DNA of 64,000 nucleotides from assembly GCA_004794785.1 (NCBI GenBank), contig SJOL01007384.1:1037658-1101657 (forward strand), given 5' to 3'. A model generated the notes under the pieces. The model worked only from the letters and a program-made list of their open reading frames with translations, did not search any database and was not told the origin of the DNA. The translations under genes and the position numbers were made by a program. Positions 48,001 through 60,420 of this stretch are shown here, in pieces; the first letter of the stretch is position 1, and each line of letters starts with the position of its first letter. The stretch comes from Opisthorchis felineus (Eukaryota; Platyhelminthes; Trematoda; Opisthorchiida; Opisthorchiidae).

Positions 48001-48062
48001 CCCTAACCAAGTGGCAACGCTCTACTTGCATCTGGCAGACTGAAGGTTCGAGTCTCCTGACA
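48001..48062 (+). repeat. tRNA-like element, degenerate
   Basis: AACCAAGTGGCAACGCTC (A-box-like) and AGGTTCGAGTCT (B-box, last base changed) are spaced as in a tRNA. The T-stem pairs poorly, so it is a SINE head or tRNA pseudogene. Confidence 0.4.
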
Positions 48063-48403
48063 GTTCCGTAGGATGTTCTTACCAAACTCTCACAGTGCAA
48101 ATCAAACAATTGTAAATTTCCACTCCGCCTTCCAGTCCAGGATGGTTTTGTTTTCTTCTAAACCATCCGAAATTTAAGCTTCGCCACCTCTTTTGGAACT
48201 AGTCGCCTTACAGAAAACCTTCTGCGTGACAGAGCTCATTGACTGACTGCTTCTCTCCAGTTCGTCTACTGCCATGAGAACAAGTCAGTTTACCTGTATT
48301 GCTTTTGGGAACTGAGTGCACACGCAACACAAATAGCAATAAGTCTGTCCCATTCGAACGTATGAACATTTCCCTTCAATTACTTCGGGCATAAACTACT
48401 CAC

Positions 48404-48472
48404 CTCTTCCATGCTTCCCTCCTTGGGAAATAACGCAAAAAACACAAGAAGTATTTCCAGATGTCTTCTCAT
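48404..48472 (-). CDS. Candidate first coding exon with signal-peptide-like sequence
   Basis: From an ATG the frame reads MRRHLEILLVFFALFPKEGS then MEE, and ends exactly at a strong donor GAG|GTGAGT (phase 0). The order basic, hydrophobic (LEILLVFFALF), polar is that of a secretory signal peptide. The frame is also open upstream of the ATG to 48565, so an internal exon with a membrane segment is another reading. A phase 0 acceptor lies downstream on the same strand at 43973. Which protein it begins is unknown. Confidence 0.35.
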
Positions 48473-48574
48473 TCGCAGAATAGTGATATCCACAATGTAA
48501 ATGTGGGCTTTGAAGCGGGCAGCAGCAAAGCTGTCGACAGTGCGCACGTTATTTTTGAGTTCCACTCACACTGC

Positions 48575-50090
48575 TGCGTAGTCCAATCAGATGACAGCAT
48601 TAACCGGTATTTGTATTGGTTAATTGGAAGACTTCAAAAAAATATCTGGGGACACTTGCATGCACTCTAGCGTGGTACCATGTGTTCTATCCGTATAGTC
48701 CTGACCGAGGACTTCTGCAGTAACAAAGCGTAACAAAACCAGGGATTCACAACAGCCGGATTTAAAATGGAGGTTTTTGGTCTGAGAGATCAACCAAACG
48801 GAAATAGGATGGTTACAGCGGGGGACTTAATAACTAGATCCACTTTCTGTAAAGTGCAAGTATAAAAATGGTATCTCGGCATAGCCAGGCCTGTACCCAT
48901 AATATCTGACAGATGGGATCACTGCGGAATCTCCCACATCTGACTTCCAGATTGTATATAGCTACAGAAGTAGGATATCATAAAAGGTTTGCAAAAATGC
49001 TGAAAACCAGCTCCACGATAAGAGAGATAGATGGTGGAAGGATTCACAGATACACAGTGAAGATCGAGAGCAAAACTTCTGCATTACGTAATGATAAGTA
49101 TGCAAATGTGTTGTCTCTTCGGTATGGATCATAAGGTATATCTCATACCCTGAGATGTATTATTTTGTGAGTTTAGCTTCCACAGCCCTTATTAGTGCTG
49201 AGCACCCTAAGTGCATGTACTGTAATGTCTTCAGAGCCCTGTGCGTGTCAAACTGGAAGTGATCATATATCATATGACTAGATACCTTTGGGAGGCGTGC
49301 AGAAACATACGAAGTTCTAATTTGAACTGGGAAGGAAAAGACCGGGAAAAACTGCTGGCTGTAATAACTTTAGCGCAAGACACGAAATGTCTAGTGCGGC
49401 ATTGTAGCACGAATCCTCGCTGAGATCACATCAACAAGTGTTATGGCGTGAAACCTAAAGGGCTCGAGCATACAGCCAACCAATGAATAAGAGCAGGAAA
49501 AGGCCATCTCAGCGATCATACGACCCTTGATCAATCAGAACACAGGATAACCACTGGACCAAAGAACAAATAATAATCAAATACATGACGAGACAGACAA
49601 CACTTATATTAACAAATGCGCCCCAAGTCACAACGCGCGAGCACTGATGCATGACTGAACTTCGCCTCCTAACTACGATTTGATGTTACCGCAATCAGTG
49701 TTTTAAAGTTAGCAGTTTGCCTAACTCAACGGATACCCGACCGAATGATGCCACTTTGTTTTGGTGGTCGGAATTTAGCGTCCTAATGACCCTGGCTCAG
49801 TTCGCTGGAACCTAGTTCCTTAGGTTTCCGGCATGCCTGAAAGCACCATAGAGAACAGTCCGACGAAGATTAATGAGTTCCTGTACCAAGAAAAACCGTG
49901 TTACGTGATGATGTCGGGGCAAATTCTTACTGATTGATACGACAGGAATGTGAGATCAATAAGCAGCTTCCCCTGGGCGACGGGCACGCATATTTATGGG
50001 AGCGGCAGGATGGGTTAGGCAAAGTCACTCATAAAAAACCGTACACTACTCTTTTAACCGTAAACCACGACCGCTGGCACATCATCTAAT
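48575..50090. other. Interval without supported genes
   Basis: Short frames at 48913-49134 and 49241-49423 (plus) are not recognisable. No repeat unit identified. Confidence 0.35.
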
Positions 50091-50099
50091 AACGGTCGA

Positions 50100-51420
50100 A
50101 ATACTTTTAAAAATCAAGATTCCGGTGTTGCCCGTAAGACATCCGTTGTGGGCAGTAGCACAACCAGTCAAAATTCCGTGCCTTACCCCAAGTCCCTTAA
50201 GCTACGTCATTCCCTCACTGCCTTGTGGGTCAGACCTGGAGGTCAAAGGATCGGGATGTGGTAGCGAAAATAAGCCTCCATTTCCAGACTTACTAATTGT
50301 AAATCTCATTCTCTTCGTACATGACGTGGACCGAAATGAGAAGGGATACGAGTCCTAAAACCTGGGTCGTGAGAAACGTCCTCAATAAATGCGGGGAATA
50401 CAGGTCCAAAAGGCGAACTGCCCTTGTTGCAAAAGGACCCAAACGGTGCAGACCTTACTGAGCTCATTGATACCGAGCTGACTTATCACAGGGAGCTACG
50501 GGATGCTGGCTCCTTTCATACCTTCTACTGGAGTGCCACAACTCAAGAGCACGGTGTCGCAATCGCAATCGCAGATCACCTGAATTAGAGGATAATGGAT
50601 CAATTGCATTGCACCAACTCGGAACCCGGAAGCCCCCAGACTCTGGCTGCGGAGGACACGGTTTTTCACATCTATTATGCCTACGTTCCCACAGTGTCAC
50701 ACTCAGATCAAGGAAAAATTGCTCGACTAGCTATCGGTCCTGATCAGACCTGTGTGGATTTGCGAAGATTGAGAAAATTGGGGAAACATACTAGGTCCAT
50801 GTGGAATCGCATCAGAGAAGAACAACATTAAAAGGCTGCTAACGGGGTGTGTAGAAGTATTCCTGAAAAGTTTGTCTTTGTCAACAGCACCGGGGGTTCA
50901 ACATAAGACACTACGTATTCCGATGTATTGCGGATTTCTGCTATCTTGGCATGACGTTGCCTACGGACATGAGGTTTGATAATAAAATAAATGCACGAAC
51001 TGTAAGGGAATGGAATTTTGTCACCTTGAGAAACGCTTTCGGTGAATTCATCAGCTGCGCATTGAGACCAGCATTTCGTTTTTGTTCTACCTTCGCTACT
51101 GTATGGCAGTGAGACGTGGAAGCCATATAGACGACATGTGCGGCTTATTGACCGATTCCACTTGCATTGTCCACACACGATTTTTCGGTTCAAATGGAGT
51201 GGCAGAATCTCGAAAACTGATTTGTTTCGAAGAACCAACAATGTTATAATTCAACGCTGTCTGATGCGAAACCAGCTCTGCTGTTTAGGCCACGCTAAAC
51301 GAGTGACCGAAATTGGTTCTCAAAACACCTAGTCAACTGTCAGCTGAACAACGGAGTTCGAAATCTCGGGCACCCTAAATTCCTCTATTGGGGCAACCTT
51401 CAGGCAGTTCTGAATACCTG
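50100..51420 (+). pseudogene. Decayed LINE with endonuclease and C-terminus, reverse transcriptase missing
   Basis: From about 50360 the frame reads TWVVRNVLNKCGEYRSKRRT, the TWNVRTL...RRTAL opening of the LINE endonuclease. WSATTQEHGVAIAIADHL (from 50529) matches its WSG...HGVGxAI block. From 51088, LPSLLYGSETWKPYRRHVRL begins the C-terminal part, followed by IDRFHLHC, ISKTDLFRR, LLMRNQL-like and LNNGVRNLGHPKF, ending near 51418. Only about 230 bp separate the two parts, so the central RT is gone. Frames change several times. The 50100-50350 part is probably its leader. Confidence 0.85.
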
Positions 51421-51429
51421 CGAATTGCA

Positions 51430-53885
51430 TTTTGGATTTACATTCGGCTTGCCAGCGACACATCATTGGGCTTTATTCACTCCATCTGTAGCCTCTTACT
51501 ATGAGCGGAGTCCAGTGGTTTGACTACTTTTGGCCGGTAAATCTGATTTGGATGCTATATACCATGTCATATACCGTAGTAAACCTGCAGCACATCTTCA
51601 TGTGCATACCACCAGTGAACAGCCCGTGTGCAGTATCTAATCGAACGGCTTCAGATAAACTGCCGAGTACTTCTGCGTAGATCCTTTCCCTCTGTGAAAA
51701 TCCCCTGTGCAAGTTTTACATATCGTTGAGAAAGATTTGAATGCGGGACAATACGGACAACGATATGAACATCCCATGGTTAAGCTGAAGGCTACTCACG
51801 ACCGGCGTGATCACTCTCTCCATGGGTAAGTCATATGGCCTGTTGTCCACAAGTGTGTAATCTGTTGTTATCAAGTGGTTTTTTCACTCCTAACCACTGT
51901 GGTGTTCATGTTTGAGCAGTCGCAGAAAACAGTTTGAGATTATATTGCAGTACTCTTTCCTCACAACAGGCATTTTGTCAAGACGTACTCATCTATGCAA
52001 GACTACGGAAAAAGAAACAACCTGGATACTTCCTAAACTTCTCGTTCCCCATGGAAGCCTTCTCTGTTTGTAAAAATAACCCTCCACCCAGGAAACGATC
52101 TGGAGTAATTTCATCATCAAATTTATGTTTGATTATAGCTTAAGCAGGAACCAAACTACCATAATACGAGTAGCTGATAGCTGCATCCCTAAACTCGGTG
52201 TCACTGTATTTGCTAAGTAATTCAGAATGGACCGAAAAAAGCAAGTTCTAACAACTCGTTCCTTGCTGGGTGAATGCATTTCACTACTTGTTAACCTGTG
52301 AAATGGGAGCGTGACGTTTGTACTTGTGTATATTTCGCCGGAAGTACCACGGTTGAGCGCTTTAGCACAGCAGAACAGTGCAATCCAGAGTTGTGAATGC
52401 ATTCGCTTTTGGCCGTTATCAGGCTAAGCGCAAAGTTCGTAACAAGCAATGCATCAATGGCACACAGAATAGAGACAAGCTCTGATAAAGATGGTTCATG
52501 TAAGGTGGTGCCTCTTCCCAGACCTATAGGGAAATATCACGTGACGATTGGTCCGACTTGAAGAGAAACCTAAGCATTGCATCCTTCTTAAAATGCTGAG
52601 GCGGTACTCAGCTGTTACTCAGGTTTTTTGTAAAATCCATGCATACAATAAATCTGCCTAGAAAACAAGTACTGCTTTTCGGTTCTGACTTCGTTTTAGA
52701 TTGAGTCCTTATTGGGGCTAATCTCACAATTGGAAATACTTGATATATTCCAGACTGGTACTTCATATGGGCAGGCAATGCTAAGTTAACGATGTCGAGC
52801 CGCTTCCTCGGTTTTTGGAAAAAAAAAGTTAGAAGTTAAGAGGAGGATTGACGTGGTCCAAAGATGGTCAGTCAAATAAATTCCGTCCTATCTTTGTTTT
52901 CTTAGTGAGAACAAACCTCACTTTCTTATTCATTTTAGGTTTCTGTTTATTTTAGTCCATGGATGAGTGTATTACTCCTAATTGGGAATTTCGCCGCTCA
53001 AAATGTTGAATTTTTTTTACAGAAAATGATCAGTTCACGGGATCTAATAGCTGCATACCACGATTTTGAGGGCGGACACGCATCACACGCATTAATTTTA
53101 ATCGCTCGATCATGTCAGTGATCAAGCCCTCAAGTTTAAATCGGATGCTGACAGTCACATGAATAACGAGGTCAACAGCCTGTGAAAAGCTTCGGATTCT
53201 TTTCAAGCCCGCAACAAACATTAAATTTGTGACATTAGGCGATAACCGAGGCTAGTAATTCTCCGATTAGTTCGAGTTTACACAAACTGTGTTCGTAACG
53301 TCAGCTTGCAGCAGCTTCCGTAAAAACCTGAGTAGTTCGTTGTTTTTTCGTTGTTGTTTTGACGTTTGATGGACCTGAATCTCCTTTTAGGTGTTTTCCA
53401 GTCGTCGTAGTAAAAGTTAACAGCAACCGAGCCAGATGATGGTTCTGAAATCTTGAAGCCATATTCTTTGAAACGCAGATCTGATGAGTGAGTTGTCTTC
53501 AGGTTTTCCCACCTATTGGTGTAAATTCTGAAAAGAGCTGCTCGCTTCTAGTTTGCCTGTTTTGCTCTGTACCACGTGTTTTGATGAAAAATGTCGCTCA
53601 GTAGTACGAACTTAATTTGAAGGCGAGGCCGATTATTCTCTGCTTGGCAAGTTCTATCAGATCGGATGTCTAGAAACCAACTAACCCAAAGTTTATTCAA
53701 AATCAGCTATAAGTCAGCCGCCTGATGAAGTTACACGTGCTATCGTACTATATGTTCTGGCATGAATTGTCGCGCATACATTGATGGCGCACAGATTCGG
53801 TACTATCTCCTGTGCTCTTCCAGCATGAGTTTCCAACAGCAGGTATACAAATGTTAGGTAACATGTACTGCGCTATTCTAAGGGC
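51430..53885. other. Interval without supported genes
   Basis: AT-rich, with short unassigned frames only (for example 52133-52402 minus, 53030-53221 minus). No element recognised. Confidence 0.4.
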
Positions 53886-53889
53886 ATTC

Positions 53890-54173
53890 GGGTGAAAAAC
53901 ATTTATGTTGTTGCTACAAGCTCCAGTGAAACGGAAATGTTTACCATGAATGATAAGTTGTCAAGCCTAACGCGGATGAGATACTGCAGAGAAGAGGACA
54001 TGACATGTTATGTGTGCCTAGAATTTCCTCATCGAAAGCAGCATACCAGTTCATACAAAAGTGCTGAAAACAACCTTAATTTTCCAGGAACCAGAAACGA
54101 ATTGCAGGCTTCTTTATTCCAACGTTTTTCCAAATGGATTTCAAGAAATTGGCCAGTTAGAAGGATTTAAAGT
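53890..54173 (+). other. Coding-like open frame, unassigned
   Basis: After a possible acceptor GTTGCTACAAG the frame contains TCYVCLEFPHRKQHTSSYKS and ends at a stop. The CxxC pair is isolated and no zinc-finger pattern is complete. Weak. Confidence 0.2.
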
Positions 54174-54189
54174 TCATTATGGGCCTCGA

Positions 54190-54274
54190 TAGACCGACAG
54201 ATAAAAAAAGATAGCTGGTTAGATAGATAAATGGATAGGCAGATAGATAGACAGATAGATGAATAGATGAATCA
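54190..54274 (+). repeat. GATA-type microsatellite
   Basis: Repeated AGAT/GATA units (AGATAGATAAATGGATAGGC, AGATAGATAGACAGATAGAT), with interruptions. Confidence 0.9.
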
Positions 54275-54330
54275 GTAAGACCCAGTATCAACTGTTGCGC
54301 TAACTCAGCTTCTAATTCGCATTCGAAGCA

Positions 54331-54630
54331 GCTTTGGGTGGCAACAGCTCACAAGGATCTGAGCTGCGAGTGTTGAATGTTACTGGGGAGCGGCACCGGC
54401 ACGACGTTAAAATCAGCAACTATTTACCGAGTTTGCGTGATGAACCACGAGGTCTTTCCAACGGTGTGGTAAATGGGAATGACGCTGCTTCCGACGACTT
54501 TGGTTATGAAAGCAATTTGGAATGTGATAATTTTGCAAAGCCACTTTCAACTAAATTGGTGTTTCTTACAAAAGGCTGCCATAGTGCAAAATTCCGGATG
54601 AAAAATACCGTTCCACCGTGTGGTTAGCGC
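54331..54630 (+). other. Coding-like open frame, possible exon
   Basis: About 99 codons are open behind CATTCGAAGCAG, with no competing long frame on the other strand. The translation includes LRVLNVTGERHRHDVKISNY, LPSLRDEPRGLSNGVVNGND and ASDDFGYESNLECDNFAKPL, which looks like a real hydrophilic protein. A donor GTG|GTAAAT at about 54471 or the stop at 54628 may end it. No family recognised. Confidence 0.35.
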
Positions 54631-55029
54631 TTTACAAATAATGGCCACCAAATCTTAGCTATATTATATCATTAAAACATGGTATTGTGTCACGTCATGT
54701 ACTCAATCGCCCTAAGATCTTCCTGGTGACTACCCCCTATCTTATGCCACTTGTTTCCTTTCTACACCTCGTTTATTAGTAATGCGTCCAAGTTTTTCAG
54801 GTACTGCAGCTTTCCCATCGGGATTTCGTCCTGTTTTTCGGTTCACTTACGGACTCCTTACAGGACGAAATTTCCACTCAAAACCCCTAAATCTCCTCAC
54901 ACTGCCAATGTGTAAGTGACTCCGAGAACAAATAATTGCACGCAACTAGTGAACCCCCATCTGAGAATTCGTCACTCATGAAGCCAATCAGTACGCGACT
55001 ACGTGAAGTGAATTCCGTGATTGAGGGTT

Positions 55030-55210
55030 TAGTGGCGCTATACCCTGTGCACGTGCGACCAGTAGCTGACTGCCAAACGGTTTGGTCTTCAACTAGCTAG
55101 GTGGAATAGCCGCCCGATGCTTCTCGGTTTTTCCATATACAGGGACTTTACTTACAGTAAGAAGTAGCGATTGAAAAATTCCCAATTCCCCTCACACTGT
55201 GCGAGTAATA
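55030..55210 (+). repeat. SINE related to the 33.6 kb hammerhead-type element
   Basis: GAATAGCCGCCCGATGCTTC, TCGGTTTTTCCATA, CTTTACTTACAG, CGATTGAAAAATTCC and CCTCACACTG follow the same order as the tail of the element at 33661-33750. The ribozyme-like part upstream is almost erased. A third, weaker tail match is at 54840-54905. Confidence 0.45.
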
Positions 55211-55214
55211 AACA

Positions 55215-57345
55215 CCAACCGGATTGTAGAGCACAAGTCGGGCTGTACTTCATCAAACTTACGGAAATGTACGCACGAACGACTGCAATACCAGCAGCTA
55301 AAAAGCAGGGTGCAGTGTGAAGGAAATACCAAAACTGCCACACGGAAACGGTCTTAAGAACGTTAAAATATAGTGAAATGAACTTGTAGTGCAAGTTTCT
55401 CAACAGTTTCGCCCGCATAAAGGCTACCCGTAATTTGAACTAACTTCGTCTAAACTGCGTATCACATCGCGAATCTCTTCTTCCCATTTTTCAACCATAC
55501 AACCCTCCCCAGAAAATAAACTAGCAACCATTGACTAAGCAACCTGATCGGTTTTATGCCACCTCGCTACTCAGTTCGTTTATTTGTGTAAAACTGTGTA
55601 GCTGATAAGCGAAATGTTACACCAGATTGCCGTTCACAAAAACAATTGGACGGTGTTTAATCACAGTGCGCCTAAGGTAATTGCCTTACTTAGAGGGCGG
55701 TTTTCATAGTTGAAACTGTATTTGACCGATGCCTTGGGAGAAACTGATACATAAAGGTTGAGGGCACAGTGTCCGAAATCAAACTAGGTCCGCTTTTGGA
55801 TCCGGTTGTAACTGATCTTTCATCTTCCATTGAACAGCTATCCTACTAAGCTATAATCCGTCCTCAGACAATTTTTGATGCTTCTGTGCTCCGAAGCGCC
55901 TGCACGTAATACCTTCAAAAGGTGCGGATTACTAAAAGATGAAATTTTCCATTATACGCTTCGAAGTGACACACTTCGCACCGTACATACCTGAGATCAT
56001 AAAATATCCCACTCAGTTGGCAAAATGCAGTCATCGTCTGGCTGTGGTTAGGCGAATAAGCGACAATGTAAGACATTTCATATGTCCGTTATGCAGTGCG
56101 ACGTCAGTTCTCCGGGCTGACCGCTAGCCTGACTGTACAAAGAGGAAAGTTGGTTTGGGACATTTGGCAACTATGAACCTGTCGGTCACCGTATCCCCAA
56201 AAATGGCTACATAAAAATCATTGTGGATAGAACAGCTTTCACAGTGTCATGTTTCATTTAGCCGTGCTCCTAACCGCCCGTTTTATTAGGACAGGACAAC
56301 CAATCAAGTAATGGCGACCTTCGAACAGCCATTAGGTTTTATCCCCTGACATCCAGCTACAACGTCCAACTGATTACTACGCATTCGCCTATTAGCAAAC
56401 CATGGTGGGTATTCACATACGGTGCCCGGTAAATGTAAGCTTCATTCTGTAGGAGGCGCGTGTACTGAGTGGTAGGGATAGGAAAGTTGCTCCCAGTAAT
56501 GACGACTGACAGGCACGAGCTTTCTGAACGAGTTACTAATATCACTAGATTACACGGCTTCGAACATTAGGACACGCACGCACTGATGGACTCGTTTGAT
56601 TGTGCAGGTCCTCGGGCTGGGCTCATATTTGTTGGTGGGACGCCCTTAAAAAAGGGGGAATTCTGGGCATAATCATTATCCACGGTTCGCCGTAACCTAA
56701 CTTATCTGCTTGTTTCCTATCGAGCGTTAGCTCTGATCACATAGACACCGGAATGCGCGTGCTTCTTGACAACTAATTCAGCGAAACTGGGTCCTATTGA
56801 CCAATACACTGTTTGAGTTCTGCGGTCTTGGGTCATTGTAAGTTAACAATGTGCCATCAGGCCTGATTCTCCATTTGTATCAGTGCTTCCGACGGTGTTT
56901 GTGGCAAACACGTACACAATCCGAGAGGGAAGTAACCAGCGTTTGCCACTGCATGTTTGAGTACGAAGGCAAATCAGCAATTATTTAGTAGCCCAGGGCT
57001 CCTGGTGCATTTTAATCTGTGTGAATATTGCCAGGTGTTCGGTTTTTGAGCATAGTTTGATAGCATCCGTCCTGTCAAATATACAGAATGGGATCGAGAA
57101 GATGCAGGATTAACAGCTGACCTTGGACAAGTTTCTGCTAGCATGTTTGTTGCGAACTGAGATTGATCGAACAAGAAAGTTTTCAGTTAATGATGACATC
57201 TTGTACACGTTACAAGCAACCAGATGTCCGAGAGGGTAAAAAATGTAATGTCAAGTAGACTGTTTTCGTCGCATATTAGCCAAAGGGACCACGGATGAAG
57301 CTAAGAGGAAAATTAAGCGAGTTGCCCTAGTGATAGCACTGAGCA
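55215..57345. other. Interval without supported genes
   Basis: Short open frames only (55152-55418 minus, 55939-56127 plus, 56974-57174 minus), none recognisable. Confidence 0.4.
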
Positions 57346-57350
57346 CACAG

Positions 57351-57530
57351 GCAAGCGGGACATGTGATGTCGGAATCAGACTGCCGTTTTTGGACATTGT
57401 TCGTGCCCCTATCAACCACCTTCTAAGAGATCAATCCACGTGCACTGTCACGCCGAGATGTGAACCTACTGAACTCGATGATTTTGTTATTCCCTTGGGT
57501 CCTGAATATGAGCGACTCAGCAAAGACTAA
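57351..57530 (+). other. Possible terminal exon, plus strand, unassigned
   Basis: Behind ACTGAGCACACAG the frame reads ASGTCDVGIRLPFLDIVRAP, continues INHLLRDQSTCTVTPRC and ends FVIPLGPEYERLSKD with TAA. It is protein-like and has no competing frame, but lies alone and belongs to no family that I know. Confidence 0.25.
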
Positions 57531-58240
57531 GCCTGATCCAGTTACTGCAAACTGCTAGACACAATCCACGTTTCAGCACTGAAGTTGTGCTAGCGAGTAA
57601 AGTAAGCGGGTTTCGCGTTGGCCATGTTACTGAAGTTCAGGTTAACAGAAAAACGACTGGTTACACTATTTTCAGTGAAGCGTTGCGTGGATTAAATAGA
57701 CCAATTAAAGGTTAGTCTAGCTAGTATTATAATCCCATGCAGCCTGAACTGTTTCAGATTGAGTGAAACGACGGGACTGCCCGATGCCTTTCAAAGGCTC
57801 CAAAATAACCAGCAACTCAATCCATTCAAGAAATATCACAGCCGTCAACGGTCTAAAACAGCGACGATGGTGGTTTCCACTGAAGGATGAAACTGTATTC
57901 ACAGGACTTGTCAGCCTGCGTGAACTTGCATTTGTGTCCATAAAACAGATCTGGTAAAAAGTACTGCAGTCTGCCAGCCAGTTTCGAAGCTGCCGGAGCC
58001 GACATACGATGTGATTGGAAAGAGACGTCCATACAGACTGATAGGAGAAAATGCTTGCTGTGTAACAGCACAAGCCACGCCGTCATCGCGTAACCAGCAT
58101 GACATTACATGGTCACTGTCTCAACCTAACATCTGGTATGTCCCAAACCAGAAGAGAAAATACAAATTTCATATAACACTGGCGTTCTAAATGCAATCAG
58201 AATAGAATACATGGAAAAATAAAAACGCCTGGACCGCAAC

Positions 58241-58387
58241 TCAGCCAACAGTGGACGTAGACAAGCTGGAAGATGTTGTTGGTGCTGCATAGTCCATTGA
58301 AACGGGCATGGCGGCAGCACCGACGGCACCGTAATAGTAGGATGCATAGGGATCGGCAGCAGCAGCTGCAGCCCAAGCGGCATCCTG
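58241..58387 (-). CDS. Last coding exon of an alanine-rich protein gene
   Basis: It follows the acceptor GTCTTACTTTCAG and encodes QDAAWAAAAAADPYASYYYG, AVGAAAMPVSMDYAAP and a Ser/Thr tail ending STSTVG with TGA (58243-58241). Phase 0 at the start agrees with the exon at 60421-60829. Alanine-rich tails with aromatic residues of this kind are common at the C-termini of RNA-binding proteins and transcription factors, but composition alone cannot tell which. Base composition is much more GC-rich than the intron around it, as expected of coding sequence. No polyadenylation signal (AATAAA) was found close behind the stop. Confidence 0.75.
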   Translation of the reverse strand, partial: QDAAWAAAAAADPYASYYYGAVGAAAMPVSMDYAAPTTSSSLSTSTVG

Positions 58388-60420
58388 CTGAAAGTAAGAC
58401 AGACAGAAGGGAGTAAACGTGTGTTTACCTCAGACGGTGGGCCCACTAAGATGGCACAAAAGTTAGCCAAAAAGTATGTCAATTCAGCCAGAATCACCAT
58501 CAAAAGAGGTGAGGTTTCATCTGAAAGAATTGCACTCCTGCTACATAGAACACCAGCACATCAAACGGACGACCAGTAGTTCGAGCCCATCCTCAGGCCT
58601 ACCTTTTCTCTCAAGATGTTTACATGGACATTACATTTCAAAATTTAACAAATACTCATCTGCCTTTTAACACGGACGAAAATAATTTATACTACATATC
58701 CTGTAACAAACATCTGACTCAGAAGAGTCGTTGTGACAGACGTCACACGAAACAAAGAAACCGGATGGTTAAAAATTACTTCAGATAAGAAAAATGAACA
58801 TGAATGCCACTGGGATATTCCGTTAACAATCTGGTCCAATTTAGAAAGCTGTTGAATATCTTATACAGGTAACGGGATAAGTGCACTCGGACCGACGAGT
58901 TACACACTGGTTCCTTTAACTATGAAACGATATCCTGCCGTCACCACTTCACCTACTGGCAAACCTCGTCCTCCACTTGCTGATGCTTGAGGTTATCTAC
59001 ATTCAAAGTGGGTGGAAAAACCCAGCGTGTGGATAGACTTGTTGCAAGGAGTGAATGTGGTCGCAAAACACTCTTGTATAAGAATGTTGCATTTAGTTGG
59101 TAAGAAGTAAACACCACACCTACTGACTTCTAGAAAAAAAACTATCGAGGGTGACTTGGACGACATTCAGATCTCCCGCGCACACGACCACATCATCAGC
59201 ACTGTCGAAGTCCTCTCCCTAAAGGCACAGCCACACCACATTCGTCTATTACAGAATCAAGTAGGAACGGCGATAGTGAATAACCATGAAGAACATTGCA
59301 GGTGATTTGGAAGTCGATGCTGACGCTGAGTGCCTCCTATCGTCAACAAACCTGCACATGGTTTTTAAGCTATGGTTAGCATGACATAAGGGAAACTACG
59401 CAGAGACCATACATGTCTGTATGACTGAAACTTTACGCCTAGTGGTGTAACAAAGGATTCGCGTATTCTCAGGTATACCACAAGACTCGTATTACACATA
59501 CCCTCCTCCATAAAAAGTCGATGCTACGCTGTCGTTAGAAGTACTGGATACCTTGAGGTCTCAATGATCCAAAAGGTTTTCTTCATTTACACAAGTTCAG
59601 TGTTGACGTGGAGAGCAGTCGTAAGTGTACATAAAGATAGCAGGCGGTTGCACAAACCAGCCAGATTACCAAACAGGTCGAAAAACCGTCCATACATGTT
59701 ATTACTGTTGGTGACTGTATGGTAAGTTCCAGAAAAACCCCGTACCATGGAAGCCTTCGCTCGTACTGACGCTCATCAGTAGGAGCAAATGGGATCGATC
59801 ACTTGACGGTTTGATTAGCAGTTAGAAGTTTCAGGATCATGCGTCTACTGATCAGTCTTCAGAAGCCAATGATTGGGTTAGAAGGTGTGATTATTATTAC
59901 ATCGGGTGAGCCGACCACTCGTAAATGGCCAGGCTGTGGACGAACGCTGTTCAGGCACCAACAGCCGTTAATTGTAAGGGTCACATGACCCGTCTATGTC
60001 CATCTGACGAGTTCCATTAACAAAGGAGCCATTGGAAAGCGACGATAGTTTATCGATAGTTATTCGGTCAAACCCAAACCAACAGCTCCGTAATTATCAG
60101 CTATTCACGAATACCAAGACTGCCCGATTACGTCGAAATCCGATTACAACAATCCTAGACACACCATGGTCGTTATCCAGCAGGGACAGTTTCAATGTAT
60201 TTCAGTCCGAACGCTCTGCTACCACGGGTCAGACAAGAGCCGCGTTTGAGTATAGCATACTTTGTATAATTCGGAGGAACCAATGAGCCCCAGCGGAACG
60301 CTGGCGCATCCAGCTAAGGGGGGATGAAAATCGAAACACTATGGTATTTAGTCCAGGTGCAACGCAAGTACCCGAGGTATGACATATACATGAAATAATG
60401 TGTGGTCAAATGATCCATAC
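58388..60420 (-). other. Intron between the two alanine-rich exons
   Basis: 2.0 kb between the donor ATG|GTATGG and the acceptor CTTTCAG. A plus-strand frame at 60032-60286 is open but unassigned. Nothing else seen. Confidence 0.6.

Noticed and set aside
49810..50090. Search for a bacterial, phage or CRISPR-type system in the window
   Set aside because: No operon-like packing, ribosome-binding sites, regularly spaced repeats or long prokaryotic frames were seen here or anywhere else in the window.
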